This document shows, piece by piece, positions 9,564 through 23,152 of a stretch of DNA of 64,000 bases (its first letter is position 1; every line of letters begins with the position of its first letter). This DNA comes from Megascapheus bottae. Its lineage: Eukaryota; Chordata; Mammalia; Rodentia; Geomyidae. The translations under genes were made by a program, and so were the position numbers. The notes below the pieces were generated by a model, which searched no databases, had not been told where the DNA came from, and worked only from the letters and a program-made list of their open reading frames with translations. The stretch is taken from contig JANJXV010000153.1 in assembly GCA_024803745.1 (NCBI GenBank), forward strand, positions 1,550,001 to 1,614,000, read 5' to 3'.

Positions 9564-12500
9564 CTACTGATTATGACGAATGAGGGAAACCACTGAGCCT
9601 AAGTTCCTTTGAGTCTGGCTTACTTCACTTAATATGATTTGTTCTAAGTCTTTCCATTTCCTAACAAAGGGGGCGATGTCATTCTTTCTGACAGCAGCAT
9701 AGAATTCCATTGTGTACAAATACCACAACTTGTTGATCCACTCATCAACTGAGGGACATCTGGGTTGGTTCCATATCTTTGCTATGGTGAATAGTGCTGC
9801 AATGAACATTGTTGTGCTAGTGGGTTTAGTATGCCCTTGTTTCTGGATTGTTGGGTAAATGCCAAGTACTGGAATTGCTGGGTCATAGGGGAGTTGTATG
9901 TTTAGCGTTTTGAGGCACTGCCGCACTGCTTTCCATAGTGGTTGAACGAGTTTGCACTCCCACCAACAGTGTAGTAGTGATCCCTCCTGACCACATCCCC
10001 TCCAGCATCTGTTGTCATTCGTTTTCCTGATCCTGGCCATTCTAACTGGAGTTAGGTGGAATCTTAGACTTGTTTTGATTTGCATTTCTTTTATGACCAG
10101 AGATGTTGAGCATTTCTTCATGTGTCTATAGGCCATTTTTGTTTCTTCTTCAGAGAAGACTCTCTTTAAGTCTTTGGCCCATTTTGTAATGGGATGGGTG
10201 TTACTTTGGAGGTTAGTTTTGGAGTGATTCAATTTTTTGAGTTGTTGATATATTTTAGATATGAGGCCTTGTTCGGTTGTTTGGGTGGTGAAGATCTTCT
10301 CCCACTCTGTAGGCTTCCTGATTAGTTTACTAGCTATATCCGTTGCCATACAAAAGCTCTGCAGTTTAATGCAGTCCCACTTATCCAGCCTTTCTCTGAT
10401 TTGTTGTGATTCTTGGTCCTTATTAAGAAAGTTTCGACCTGTACCAAGGAGGCCTAGTGTATCTCCTATTCCTTCCTGTAAACTTTTCAGTGTGTCAGCT
10501 TTTACCTCCACGTCTTTGATCCATTTGGAGTTAATTCTAGTGCAAGGGGACAAAGAAGGATCCAACTTTAGTTTTCTGCAGGTGTTTAACCAGTCTGCCA
10601 GCACAACTTGTTGAAGAGGCTATCTTTCTTCCATTCTATTTTTTTGGCTCCCTGGTCAAAGATTAGGTGGCCATAGGTCTGTGGTTTAATATCTGGGTCC
10701 GCAGTTCTACTCCATTGGACTTCAGGCCTGTTCTTGTGCCAGTACCAAGCTGTTTTGAGAATTATAGCTCTGTAATAGAGCCTTAAGTTTGGAATTGAAA
10801 TTCCTCCAGCGCTGTTCTTTCTGCTAAGAAGTGTTTTTGCTATACGGGGTCTTTTATTATTCCATATGAAATTTTGAATTGCCTCTTCTATGTCTTTAAA
10901 GAATGACATTGGGATGTTGATGGGTATTACATTGAATTTGTAGATAGCCCTTGGCAAGGTTGTCATTTTCACAATGTTGATTCTTCCAATCCAGGAGCAT
11001 GGGAGGTTTTTCCATTTCCTTAGTTCTGCTTTAATTTCCTTTTTTAGGGTTTTAAAGTTTTCATCTAAACGGTCCTTTACATTCTTAGTTAAGCTAATTG
11101 CTAGGTACTTTATTTTCTTTGAGGCTATTGTGAAAGGATTTTCTTTCCTGATTATTGCCTCGTTCCTCTCAGTGTTGGCGTAAAGTAAGGCAGTTGATTT
11201 GTGAGGGTTGATTTTATGGCCTGCTACCCTTCCAAAGCTTTGAATCAGCTCAAGGAGCTTGGGAGTAGAGTCTATAGGATTCTTTAAATACAGAATCATG
11301 TCATCTGCAAAGAGGGATAGTTTTATTTCCTCTTTCCCTACTTGGATCCCCTTTATGCTTGCTTCTTGCCATATTGCACTGCCTAGGAATTCTAGTACTA
11401 TGTTAAAAAGGAGTGGAGAGAGTGGGCATCCTTGTCTCGTTCCTGATTTTAGAGGGAATGGCTTTAGATTTTCACCATTAAGTATAATACTAGCAGTGGC
11501 TTTCTCATACACCGCCTTTATTACATTGAGAAATGTTCCATGGATTCCTAGTTTCTCCACATCTTTTAACATAAAGGGGTTTTGGATCTTGTCAAATGCC
11601 TTTTCCGCATCTATTGAGACAATCATGTGATTTTATCCCTGCTCCTGTTGATGTGTTGAATTATATTAATTGATTTGTGTATGTTGAACCAGCTTTGCCT
11701 CCCTGTGATGAATCCAGTTTGATCATAGTGTATATTTTTTTGATGAGTTGTTGTAGACGGTTGGCCAGTATTTTGTTGAGAAGTTTTGCATCGATGTTCA
11801 TCAAAGAATTGGGTCTATGGATCTCTTTCTTTGATGAATCTCTGTCTGGTTTGGGGATGAGGGATATGCTGGCTTCACAGAATCAGTTTAGTAAAGAACC
11901 TTCATTTTCAATTTCGTTGAAGAGCTTGAGGAGTATTGGTGTGAGCTCTGCTTTGAAGACCTTATAGAATTCAGCTGTGAATCCATCTGGCCCTGGGCTC
12001 TTTTTAAGTGGAAGTTGTCTAATTTCCATTTCTATTTCAGAGCTTGAAATAGGCCTGTTGAGTTGGGTTAGCTCTTCTTGGTTCAGTGTGTGTATGTTAA
12101 TATTGTCTAGGAATTCATCCATTTCTTCTAGATTCTCAAATTTGTTGGCGTAAAGGTTTGAGAAGTATTCCCTCATGATATTCTGGATCTTGGTAATTTC
12201 TGTCGTGATATTACCATTTTCATCTGCGATTTTGTTTATTTCGATATGCTCTCTTCTTTTTTTGGTGAGATTTGCTAAGGGCTTGTCAATTTTGTTAATT
12301 CTTTCAAGAACCAACTCCTTGTTTTGTTGATTCTTTCTATAGTTTTTTTTTATTCCAAATCATTTAATTCTGCTTTGATTTTAATAATTTGCTTTCTCCT
12401 AATGGGTTTAGGGTTGGTTTGTTGCTCTTTTTCCAGGAGGTTAAGGTGAGACATTAACTAGTTGGTTTGCCATTTTTCCAACTTGCTGTTGTAGGCACTC

Positions 12501-13405
12501 CACGCTATAAATTTTCCTCTGAGTACTGCCTTTGTTGTGTCCCTAAGGAGTTGATATTTGTGTGCTCCTTATTGTTAAATTTCATAAACAGTTGGATATC
12601 TGTTCTGATCTCTTCGATTACCCATTGTTTTTGATTCAACAATATGTGGTTCAGTCTCCATGAGTTACAGGCTTTTCTTTGGTGGAGATGTGTGTTCAGC
12701 TCCAATTTGATGCCTTTATGGTCTGAGAGTGTGCATGGAATAATTTCAGTGTTTCAGAATCTGTCCAGGTTTGCTTTATGGCCTAAGATGTTGTCTATTT
12801 TGGAAAATGTTCCATGTGCTGCTTAGAAAAACGTATACTGTGGTGTTACTGGGTGGAATATTCTGCAGATGTCTGTTAGATCTAGTTGGTCTATATAGTT
12901 GTTCAGTTCTAAGGTTTCTCTGTTGAGTTTTTGCCTTGTTGATCTGTCCATAGGTGAGAGTGGTGTGTTAAACTCACCTACAATCACTGTGTTTCGATCT
13001 ATGTATGGTTTCAGTGTAAGTAAAATTTGCTTGATGAAGTTTGGAGGTCCGGGATTGGGTGTGTAAATATTTAGGATTGTTATGTCTTCCGGGAGGAAAG
13101 ATCCCTTTAGTAGTATGTAGTAAACTTCTTTGTCTTTTCTTACTAATTTTAGTTTGAAGTCTATTGTATCTGATATGAGGATGGCAACTCTAGCCTGTTT
13201 ATGGGGGCAGTTAGCTTGATAGAGTTTATTCCAACCTCTCACTTTCAAAAGATGATTGTTTTTGGGTAAGATGTGTCTCTCGAAGTCAGCAGAACGATGG
13301 CCCTTGCTTTTTGATCCAACTAGACAACCTATGCCGTTTAATTGGAGAGTAAAGTCCATTGATATTGAGAGTTAGGATTGAGAGATATTTATTAGTTCCT
13401 ACCAT
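9564..13405 (-). pseudogene. ORF2: L1 ORF2, unit 2, broken
   Basis: Carries the shared lesions plus private ones: a TAA at endonuclease codon 195 (gctgcttagaaaaa, about 12822), a TGA at codon 218 (gtgtttcagaatc, about 12755), and a 1-nt loss at about 10592 (accagtctgcc). The last of these splits the RT and C-terminal parts into two frames, 11626-10586 and 10604-9564. FADD and the CX3CX7HX4C motif remain. The ORF2 terminal text SLIRHNQ is reached because codon TAG of unit 1 is AAG here. Confidence 0.96.
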
Positions 13406-13453
13406 TTTTGAAAGCTTTAAGTAGGGCCTGTGTCTTGACAGTTCTTGTGGTCC

Positions 13454-14637
13454 TTAGATGGTATGCTGTTTAGGTGCCATTTCTTTCCCTATATTGCATT
13501 TATTTTGGTTTTCTATGTATAGAGCATCTTTGAGAATTCTCTGTAGTGTTGGTTTTGTTTCGACATATTGTTGCAGCTTTTCCCTGGAATGGAATGTTTT
13601 TATTTTTCCCTCAGTTATGAATGAGAGCTTAGCTGGCTACAGTATTCTTGGTTGGTGGTTATTTGATATAAGGGCATGACATATATGCTTCCAGTCACTT
13701 CGTGCTTGCATGGTCTCTGCTGAGAAATCTGGGGTTATTCTGATTGGTTTGCCTTTGTAGGTTACTGATCCCTTTTCCCTGGCTGCCTTTAGGATCTTTC
13801 CTTTCGTTTCTATTGATCCAGTTCGGATCACAATGTGGCGGTGGGATGTTCTTTTCTGGTCAGGTCTGTTTGGGGTTCTAAAAGCTTCTCGTATCTGGAT
13901 GGGCCTGCCCTTCTGGATATTTGGGAAATTCTCTGAGATGATTCCCTGAAGTATATTTCCAATACCATTGACCTCTTTCTCCACGCCCTCCTCAATACCA
14001 ACTAGCCTTAAATTAGGCTTCCTAATTGTATCTTGGACCTCCTGAAGCGCTCTCTCATATTTCCTAGATTTGGATTGACTCATTTTCGGTTCTTTATAAT
14101 ACCTAAATTATCTTCAGCCACGGAAATTCTCTCCTCTGCAATGTCTAACCTGCTATCAAAGCTATCTACTTTATTTTTCATCTCCCTTGCTTCTAATTGC
14201 TCACTTTTGATGCCTTGCATCCCTTGTTTTAGATCATGTATGGATTTCTTTATCTCCTTGATTTCCTTTTGAGTGGTTAGCTCAGTAGCTTTATTTTCTT
14301 TGGACATTTGCTGGAGTTTGGTCACGTTTTTATTTGTGGATTCTTTGAATTCATCCATCTTTCTTTGAAAAACCTTTATTATGGCCTCCTTTATGGCTTC
14401 TTCTTTTTCACTTATCACCTTGTTTTTGCTTTCCTCTTGTTCAGGTATGGCTTCCTCCATTATCTCTTTCTTTATATTTTCACATTTTTCATTAATGGTG
14501 TTTATCAATTGCATTTGTGTAGCAATTGGAAGACTCTCCTCTAGGTTTGCCAGTGACTGTTCCATTGTCTGTTTACATTGGGTGGGGGATGTTGTTTCTT
14601 GATTTGACATTTTTCTTGAGTTTCTTGTTCTGCCCAT
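13454..14637 (-). pseudogene. ORF1: L1 ORF1, unit 2, broken
   Basis: A 185-codon coiled-coil frame (14637-14080) and a 148-codon RRM/C-terminal frame (14083-13637) are separated by the shared frameshift; the shared TAG follows PRIL. Small substitutions versus unit 1 include NTINEKCENIKKEI and GIEEGVEKE. Confidence 0.94.
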
Positions 14638-15299
14638 TTGAAAATGGGAGCAAGATTACTACTAAATACGATTATAGCTTTTCAGATATAACCAACCTAG
14701 ACCTCTGTAGCTGGCAGACACTAGATGTTCACAAGTTTTGATTGGTATTATCACTCTTTCTTTTTGTGCACTTACAGACCAGCCTAATACAACCACTGAT
14801 AAGCGATTTATACCCAAAACAATAAGCCTCTCAATCCAATCTCTATTGTCTTTAAGTCCCTCTGAGCCTAGAGAATAATTAACCACCTACATATACAATA
14901 TTGCTCAACAGCCATCAAGTGTAGATCCGTGCAGTATAAGGGTTGAAAGACGAGCAGAGGTCCAGAGATAGAAAAAAAGAATGAGAGAGGTCAGGGGAGG
15001 TGCAAGAGGATTAACGTAGGAGTGTAAGAATATTGTAGTAATGAAGAAAAGTTATAGCATAAGGATAACTGACATAAGTTGGTAAGTAGGTAGCATATTT
15101 GAGTACAAAGTTTGGAAAGTATTAGAATAAAACTTATGTGTTGCTGCACGACTAGCTCTTAGCCCAACCAGTGGCCTCACAGTGGACCATGGGATGGATC
15201 TGTTTTTCTTGTCTACGTTGAGGGAAATGGGTATTTCACAAGATGCAGAAGCGAAGATTTCAGAAGCAAATGCTGTGAGTGAATTAGCTCGTAAAAAGC

Positions 15300-15518
15300 A
15301 TTTTTATTTTCTTTTATCTTTCTGCCAGTCTTGGGGCTTGAATTCAGGGCCTGAGCACTGTCCTGGGGTTTTCTCAAGACTAGCCCTCTGCCACTTGAGC
15401 CACAGTGCCACATCTAGATTTTCTATCTATGTGGTACTGAGCAATCAAACCCAGATCTTCATGGATGCTAGGCAAGCACTCTACCAGTATGCCAAACTCT
15501 CAACCCTGACATAGTAAT
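15300..15518 (-). mobile_element. ID-like dimeric SINE copy A, unit 3
   Basis: One extra T in gggttttctc distinguishes it from units 1-2 and is shared with all later units. The private change caagactagccc lies next to it. Confidence 0.8.
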
Positions 15519-15525
15519 TATAAAG

Positions 15526-15545
15526 TCATCATCATCATCATCATA
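15526..15545. repeat. (TCA)n microsatellite, unit 3
   Basis: Common 20-base uninterrupted form. Confidence 0.95.
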
Positions 15546-15743
15546 TCCAAATATCCTTTCTCCTACAAAGAATGAACACTTAACTGTGTCTAATGCTTTT
15601 TTTTAATTTCACTAATTCTTCTGTGTTTTTCCCTCTTGCATTTTTTACACATGACAGCAAAGCTAATCATCAGGAAAAAATTGATTAGGATACAGAAACC
15701 TAATAATATCCTAGTAGATTGACGTCAAAAATATGTGCAAGAT

Positions 15744-15940
15744 GCCCTGTGTGTTTGACCTAGTGGGAGAGTCCTTGGCTACCAAGCAGTAAGCCTCAGG
15801 TTTGATTCCTCATTACCACATACATAGAAAACGCTGCAAGTGGTGCTGTGGCTCGGTGGGACAGCTAAAGCCTAAAGAAAGCCCAAGAACAATGTTCACA
15901 CTCTGAGGTCAAGTCCCAAGACTAGCAAAAACAAAAAAAA
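15744..15940 (+). mobile_element. ID-like dimeric SINE copy B, unit 3
   Basis: Homologous to 908-1104, with gcaagtggtgctg like units 4-9. Confidence 0.8.
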
Positions 15941-16985
15941 TTCGACAAGGGGCAAAATGCAGGCAGAGAAGGCACTGTGAAGCAAATGTTTTGTAAAGGA
16001 TGAGGGCAATATTGACCCTTAAGTTTGGATCTTACCTAAGAAAGGCTCCTTGAGCCTGAGACCAGACTGGTAGTTGGGCCTAGTGGAAGACATTGGGATT
16101 GGACAAATAAGGTGTGCTGTATACTACATCCACACGTATATTGTGAGACTGGAGGAGAGATTCAGCCTCCAGTATGTCTTTGGTGAGGTCTTTTGTGAGC
16201 AAGGATCTTTGGTCATTGGGCCCTGAAAGGTGACCCTGCCTCCCTCACAATGGAACAGAATATGGAACCCTGGTAACCAAGCCACTGTAACTAACAACCA
16301 GCTCAAGCCAGCTCACTTGGCCTGTGGCTCAGGAGGAAGAAAGATGTTGCTGTGCTGTTGCCAAAGGTCAGGAAACTCGAGTCTCAGGCATGGAAGTTGT
16401 GGATGTCTTACTCGAAGATGTACATGCTAGATCATTGCCAAGCCACAAATCCAGTATAACAGAACTTTCTCTAAGAAGAAGGCCGGGAAAATCCAGGGCA
16501 ACCAGATGAGGTAAATTTCTAAGAAGAAATGTATTTGACCCCATCATCCTCCCCACACACTACAACTTTCTTTTTTTTTCATTTTTTTATTGTAATTAGT
16601 AAAAGGGTTAGATGATATTTGCCAGATAGAAGGTGCATTAATTCACATACATTGATACCCTTTCACATGTCTTGGTACCCATTTCCCTCCAACCCCACAC
16701 CCCCCACCCGTCTTGGTTTTCCCCCCTTCCCTATCAAATTTCAAATATCCAAATACAAATAAATTCAATATATCAGATAACAAAGTGAGATACTATACCA
16801 ATATGGGATAACCAAGGGACAGCAAGCGAGATGAGAGACAACATAGTACATTAAGGACAACAATCATTCATTATATGGCTTTTGTGTCAATATCCTGGAG
16901 GTCCTTTCAATTAGCTTCACATTATATGGCCTTATATATGGCCTTTTGCTCTATTGCCAATCTCTGCTAGTAGAGCCTAAGGTTT

Positions 16986-19900
16986 CTAATCATTATGACG
17001 AATGAGGGAAACCACTGAGCCTAAGTTCCTTTGAGTCTGGCTTACTTCACTTAATATGATTTGTTCTGAGTCTTTCCATTTCCTAACAAATGGGGCGATG
17101 TCATTCTTTCTGACAGCAGCATAGAATTCCATTGTGTACAAATACCACAACTTGTTGATCCACTCATCAACTGAGGGACATCTGGGTTGGTTCCATATCT
17201 ATGCTATGGTGAATAGTGCTGCAATGAACATTGTTGTGCTAGTGGGTTTAGTATGCCCTTGTTTCTGGATTGTTGGGTAAATGCCAAGTACTGGAATTGC
17301 TGGGTCATAGGCGAGTTGTATGTTTAGCGTTTTGAGGCACTGCCGCACTGCTTTCCATAGTGGTTGAACGAGTTTGCACTCCCACCAACAGTGTAGTAGT
17401 GATCCCTCCTGACCACATCCCCTCCAGCATCTGTTGTCATTCGTTTTCCTGATCCTGGCCACTCTAACTGGAGTTAGGTGGAATCTTAGACTTGTTTTGA
17501 TTTGCATTTCTTTTATGACCAGAGATGTTGAGCATTTCTTCATGTGTCTATAGGCCATTTTTGTTTCTTCTTCAGAGAAGACTCTCTTTAAGTCTTTGGC
17601 CCATTTTGTAATGGGATGGGTGTTACTTTGGAGGTTAGTTTTGGAGTGATTCAATTTTTTGTGTTGTTGATATATTTTAGATATGAGGCCTTGTTCGGTT
17701 GTTTGGGTGGTGAAGATCTTCTCCCACTCTGTAGGCTTCCTGATTAGTTTACTAGCTATATCCGTTGCCATACAAAAGCTCTGCAGTTTAATGCAGTCCC
17801 ACTTATCCAGCCTTTCTCTGATTTGTTGTGATTCTTGGTCCTTATTAAGAAAGTTTCGACCTGTACCAAGGAGGCCTAGTGTATCTCCTATTCCTTCCTG
17901 TAAACTTTTCAGTGTGTCAGCTTTTACCTCCACGTCTTTGATCCATTTGGAGTTAATTCTAGTGCAAGGGGACAAAGAAGGATCCAACTTTAGTTTTCTG
18001 CAGGTGTTTAACCAGTTCTGCCAGCACAACTTGTTGAAGAGGCTATCTTTCTTCCATTCTATTTTTTTGGCTCCCTGGTCAAAGATTAGGTGGCCATAGG
18101 TCTGTGGTTTAATATCTGGGTCCGCAGTTCTACTCCATTGGACTTCAGGCCTGTTCTTGTGCCAGTACCAAGCTGTTTTGAGAATTATAGCTCTGTAATA
18201 GAGCCGTAAGTTTGGAATTGAAATTCCTCCAGCGCTGTTCTTTCTGCTAAGAAGTGTTTTTGCTATACGGGGTCTTTTATTATTCCATATGAAATTTTGA
18301 ATTGCCTCTTCTATGTCTTTAAAGAATGACATTGGGATGTTGATGGGTATTACATTGAATTTGTAGATAGCCCTTGGCAAGATTGTCATTTTCACAATGT
18401 TGATTCTTCCAATCCAGGAGCATGGGAGGTTTTTCCATTTCCTTAGTTCTGCTTTAATTTCCTTTTTTAGGGTTTTAAAGTTTTCATCTAAACGGTCCTT
18501 TACATTCTTAGTTAAGCTAATTGCTAGGTACTTTATTTTCTTTGAGGCTATTGTGAAAGGATTTTCTTTCCTGATTATTGCCTCGTTCCTCTCAGTGTTG
18601 GCGTAAAGTAAGGCAGTTGATTTGTGAGGGTTGATTTTATGGCCTGCTACCCTTCCAAAGCTTTGAATCAGCTCAAGGAGCTTGGGAGTAGAGTCTATAG
18701 GATTCTTTAAATACAGAATCATGTCATCTGCAAAGAGGGATAGTTTTATTTCCTCTTTCCCTACTTGGATCCCCTTTATGCTTGCTTCTTGCCATATTGC
18801 ACTGCCTAGGAATTCTAGTACTATGTTAAAAAGGAGTGGAGAGAGTGGGCATCCTTGTCTCGTTCCTGATTTTAGAGGGAATGGCTTTAGATTTTCACCA
18901 TTAAGTATAATACTAGCAGTGGGTTTCTCATACACAGCCTTTATTACATTGAGAAATGTTCCATGGATTCCTAGTTTCTCCACATCTTTTAACATAAAGG
19001 GGTTTTGGATCTTGTCAAATGCCTTTTCCGCATCTATTGAGACAATCATGTGATTTTATCCCTGCTCCTGTTGATGTGTTGAATTATATTAATTGATTTG
19101 TGTATGTTGAACCAGCTTTGCCTCCCTGTGATGAATCCAGTTTGATCATAGTGTATATTTTTTTTGATGAGTTGTTGTAGACGGTTGGCCAGTATTTTGT
19201 TGAGAAGTTTTGCATCGATGTTCATCAAAGAAATGGGTCTATAGATCTCTTTCTTTGATGAATCTCTGTCTGGTTTGGGGATGAGGGATATGCTGGCTTC
19301 ACAGAATCAGTTTAGTAAAGAACCTTCATTTTCAATTTCGTTGAAGAGCTTGAGGAGTATTGGTGTGAGCTCTGCTTTGAAGACCTTATAGAATTCAGCT
19401 GTGAATCCATCTGGCCCTGGGCTCTTTTTAACTGGAAATTGTCTAATTTCCATTTCTATTTCAGAGCTTGAAATAGGCCTGTTGAGTTGGGTTAGCTCTT
19501 CTTGGTTCAGTGTGTGTATGTTAATATTGTCTAGGAATTCATCCATTTCTTCTAGATTCTCAAATTTGTTGGCGTAAAGGTTTGAGAAGTATTCCCTCAT
19601 GATATTCTGGATCTTGGTAATTTCTGTCGTGATATTACCATTTTCATCTGCGATTTTGTTTATTTCGATATGCTCTCTTCTTTTTTTGGTAAGATTTGCT
19701 AAGGGCTTATCAATTTTGTTAATTCTTTCAAGAACCAACTCCTTGTTTTGTTGATTCTTTCTATAGTTTTTTTTATTCCAAATCATTTAATTCTGCTTTG
19801 ATTTTAATAATTTGCTTTCTCCTAATGGCTTTAGGGTTGGTTTGTTGCTCTTTTTCCAGGAGGTTAAGGTGAGACATTAACTAGTTGGTTTGCCATTTTT

Positions 19901-20815
19901 CCAACTTGCTGTTGTAGGCACTCCACGCTATAAATTTTCCTCTGAGTACTGCCTTTGTTGTGTCCCTAAGGAGTTGATATTTGTGTGCTCCTTATTGTTA
20001 AATTTCATAAACAGTTGGATATCTGTTCTGATCTCTTCGATTACCCATTGTTTTTGATTCAACAATGTGTGGTTCAGTCTCCATGAGTTACAGGGTTTTC
20101 TTTGGTGGAGATGTGTGTTCAGCTCCAATTTGATGCCTTTATGGTCTGAGAGTGTGCATGGAATAATTTCAGTGTTTCTGAATCTGTCCAGGTTTGCTTT
20201 ATGGCCTAAGATGTGGTCTATTTTGGAAAATGTTCCATGTGCTGCTGAGAAAAACGTATACTGTGGTGTTACTGGGTGGAATATTCTGCAGATGTCTGTT
20301 AGATCTAGTTGGTCTATATAGTTGTTCAGTTCTAAGGTTTCTCTGTTGAGTTTTTGCCTTGTTGATCTGTCCATAGGTGAGAGTGGTGTGTTAAACTCAC
20401 CAACAATCACTGTGTTTCGATCTATGTATGGTTTCAGTGTAAGTAAAGTTTGCTTGATGAAGTTTGGAGCTCCGGGATTGGGTGTGTAAATATTTAGGAT
20501 TGTTATGTATTCCAGGAGGAAAGATCCCTTTAGTAGTCTTTGTCTTTTCTTACTAATTTTAGTTTGAAGTCTATTGTATCTGATATGAGGATGGCAACTC
20601 TAGCCTGTTTATGGGGGCAGTTAGCTTGATAGAGTTTATTCCAACCTCTCACTTTCAAAAGATGATTGTTTTTGGGTAAGATGTGTCTCTCGAAGTCAGC
20701 AGAACGAGGGCTCTTGCTTTTTGATCCAACTAGACAACCTATGCCGTTTAATTGGAGAGTAAAGTCCATTGATATTGAGAGTTAGGATTGAGAGATATTT
20801 ATTAGTTCGTAACTT
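16986..20815 (-). pseudogene. ORF2: L1 ORF2, unit 3, broken
   Basis: The start codon position reads AAG instead of ATG (cgtaactttt at 20808-20817). A 13-nt deletion at about 20538 breaks the endonuclease between the RKDK and ILLKG segments. The T run at about 19157 has 8 Ts, so a 60-codon frame through [13 protein letters not shown] is open (19228-19046). The RT stretch 19049-17199 is open for 616 codons with FADD intact and ends at the same TAG as unit 1. The last sense codon of the family end is Asp instead of Gln (ctaatcattatgac). Confidence 0.96.
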
Positions 20816-20863
20816 TTTTAAAAGCTTTTAGTAGGGCCTGTGTCTTGACAGTTCTTGTGGTCC

Positions 20864-22046
20864 TTAGATGGTATGCTGTTTAGGTGCCATTTCTTTCCCT
20901 ATATTGCATTTATTTTGGTTTTCTATGTATAGAGCATCTTTGAGAATTCTCTGTAGTGTTGGTTTTGTTTCGACATATTGTTGCAGCTTTTCCCTGGAAT
21001 GGAATGTTTTTATTTTTCCCTCAGTTATGAATGAGAGCTTAGCTGGCTACAGTATTCTTCGTTGGTACTTATTTGATATAAGGGCATGACATATATGCTT
21101 CCAGTCACTTCGTGCTTGCATGGTCTCTGCTGAGAAATCTGGGGTTATTCTGATTGGTTTGCCTTTGTAGGTTACTGATCCCTTTTCCCTGGCTGCCTGT
21201 AGGATCTTTCCTTTCGTTTCTATTGATCCAGTTCGGATCACAATGTGGCGGTGGGATGTTCTTTTCTGGTCAGGTCTGTTTGGGGTTCTAAAAGCTTCTC
21301 GTATCTGGATGGGCCTGCCCTTCTGGATATTTGGGAAATTCTCTGAGATGATTCCCTGAAGTATATTTCCAATACCATTGACCTCTTTCTCCACGCCCTC
21401 CTCAATACCAACTAGCCTTAAATTAGGCTTCCTAATTGTATCTTGGACCTCCTGAGGCGCTCTCTCATATTTCCTAGATTTGGATTGACTCATTTTCTGT
21501 TCTTTATAATACCTAAATTATCTTCAGCCACGGAAATTCTCTCCTCTGCAATGTCTAACCTGCTATCAAAGCTATCTACTTATTTTTCATCTCCCTTGCT
21601 TCTAATTGCTCACTTTTGATGCCTTGCATCCCTTGTTTTAGATCATGTATGGATTTCTTTATCTCCTTGATTTCCTTTTGAGTGGTTAGCTCAGTAGCTT
21701 TATTTTCTTTGGACATTTGCTGGAGTTCGGTCACGTTTTTATTTGTGGATTCTTTGAATTCATCCATCTTTCCTTGAAAAACCTTTATTATGGCCTCCTT
21801 TATGGCTTCTTCTTTTTCACTTATCACCTTGTTTTTGCTTTCCTCTTGTTCAGGTATGGCTTCCTCCATTATCTCTTTCTTTATATTTTCACATTTTTCA
21901 TTAATGATGTTTATCAATTGCATTTGTGTAGCAATTGGAAGACTCTCCTCTAGGTTTGCCAGTGACTGTTCCATTGTCTGTTTTCATTGGGTGGGGGATG
22001 TTGTTTCTTGATTTGACATTTTTCTTGAGTTTCTTGTTCTGCCCAT
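20864..22046 (-). pseudogene. ORF1: L1 ORF1, unit 3, broken
   Basis: TGT to TGA at 21984-21986 stops the coiled-coil frame near codon 22. A lost T in the run at about 21580 shifts the frame again, so the region totals 1183 nt against 1184 in most units. RRM and C-terminal text remain in 21493-21047. Confidence 0.94.
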
Positions 22047-22708
22047 TTGAAAATGGGAGCAAGATTACTACTAAACACGATTATAGTTTTTCAGATATAA
22101 CCAACCTAGACCTCTGTAGCTGGCATACACTAGATGTTCACAAGTTTTGATTGGTATTATCACTCTTTCATTTTGTGCACTTACAGACCAGCCTAATACA
22201 ACCACTGATAAGCGATTTATACCCAAAACAATAAGACTCTCAATCCAATCTCTATTGTCTTTAAGTCCCTCTGAGCCTAGAGAATAATTAACCACCTACA
22301 TATACAATATTGCTCAACAGCCATCAAGTGTAGATCCGTGCAGTATAAGGGTTGAAAGACGAGCAGAGGTCCAGAGATAGAAAAAAAGAATGAGAGAGGT
22401 CAGGGGAGGTGCAAGAGCATTAACGTAGGAGTGTAAGAATATTGTAGTAATGAAGAAAAGTTATAGCATAAGGATAACTGACATAAGTTGGTAAGTAGGT
22501 AGCATATTTGAGTACAAAGTTTGGAAAGTATTAGAATAAAACTTATGTGTTGCTGCACGACTAGCTCTTAGCCCAACCAGTGGCCTCACAGTGGACCATG
22601 GGATGGATCTGTTTTTCTTGTCTACGTTGAGGGAAATGGGTATTTCACAAGATGCAGAAGCGAAGATTTCAGAAGCAAATGCTGTGAGTGAATTAGCTCG
22701 TAAAAAGC

Positions 22709-22917
22709 ATTTTTATTTTCTTTTAACTTTCTGCCAGTCTTGGGGCTTGAATTCAGGGCCTGAGCACTGTCCTCGGGTTTTCTCAAGTCTAGCCCTCTGC
22801 CACTTGAGCCACAGTGCCACATCTAGATTTTCTATCTATGTGGTACTGAGCAATCAAACCCAGATCTTCATGGATGCTAGGCAAGCACTCTACCAGTATG
22901 CCAAACTCTCAACCCTG
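22709..22917 (-). mobile_element. ID-like dimeric SINE copy A, unit 4
   Basis: Homologous to 465-672, with the extra T; private tttaactttctg in the A-tail side. Confidence 0.8.
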
Positions 22918-22934
22918 ACATAGTAATTATAAAG

Positions 22935-22954
22935 TCATCATCATCATCATCATA
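22935..22954. repeat. (TCA)n microsatellite, unit 4
   Basis: Common 20-base uninterrupted form, even though the otherwise very similar unit 5 is expanded. Confidence 0.95.
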
Positions 22955-23152
22955 TCCAAATATCCTTTCTCCTACAAAGAATGAACACTTAACTGTGTCT
23001 AATGCTTTTTTTTAATTTCACTAATTCTTCTGTGTTTTTCCCTCTTGCATTTTTTACACATGACAGCAAAGCTAATCATCAGGAAAAAATTGATTAGGAT
23101 ACAGAAACCTAATAATATCCTAGTAGATTGACGTCAAAAATATGTGCAAGAT

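Larger units (their letters stand above)
9147..14637 (-). mobile_element. Defective LINE-1, unit 2
   Basis: Same architecture as unit 1: the A-tail complement at 9147, ORF2 9564-13405 and ORF1 13454-14637. The C run in the 3' UTR is altered to ttcccctcttccc, which shortens one G cluster. Confidence 0.97.
7420..14835. repeat. Array unit 2 (7416 bp)
   Basis: Same layout as unit 1 with few differences. An AC dinucleotide is lost just before the L1 tail, at about 9138. The 464 bases before its minus SINE (7420-7883) and the 623-base spacer 8524-9146 contain nothing recognisable. It carries two private stops in the endonuclease region. Confidence 0.95.
16567..22046 (-). mobile_element. Defective LINE-1, unit 3
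   Basis: The most eroded left-group copy: ORF2 has lost its ATG and 13 nt of the endonuclease region, and ORF1 has an extra stop and an extra frameshift. The tail complement starts at 16567. Confidence 0.97.
14836..22244. repeat. Array unit 3 (7409 bp)
   Basis: The shortest complete unit. The shortfall is largely explained by a 13-nt deletion in the endonuclease region at about 20538. Its right end (about 22071-22244) switches to a variant set (aaacacg, ggcatacac, aagactctc) seen otherwise only at the end of unit 4. Spacers 14836-15299 and 15941-16566 hold no recognised gene. Confidence 0.95.
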
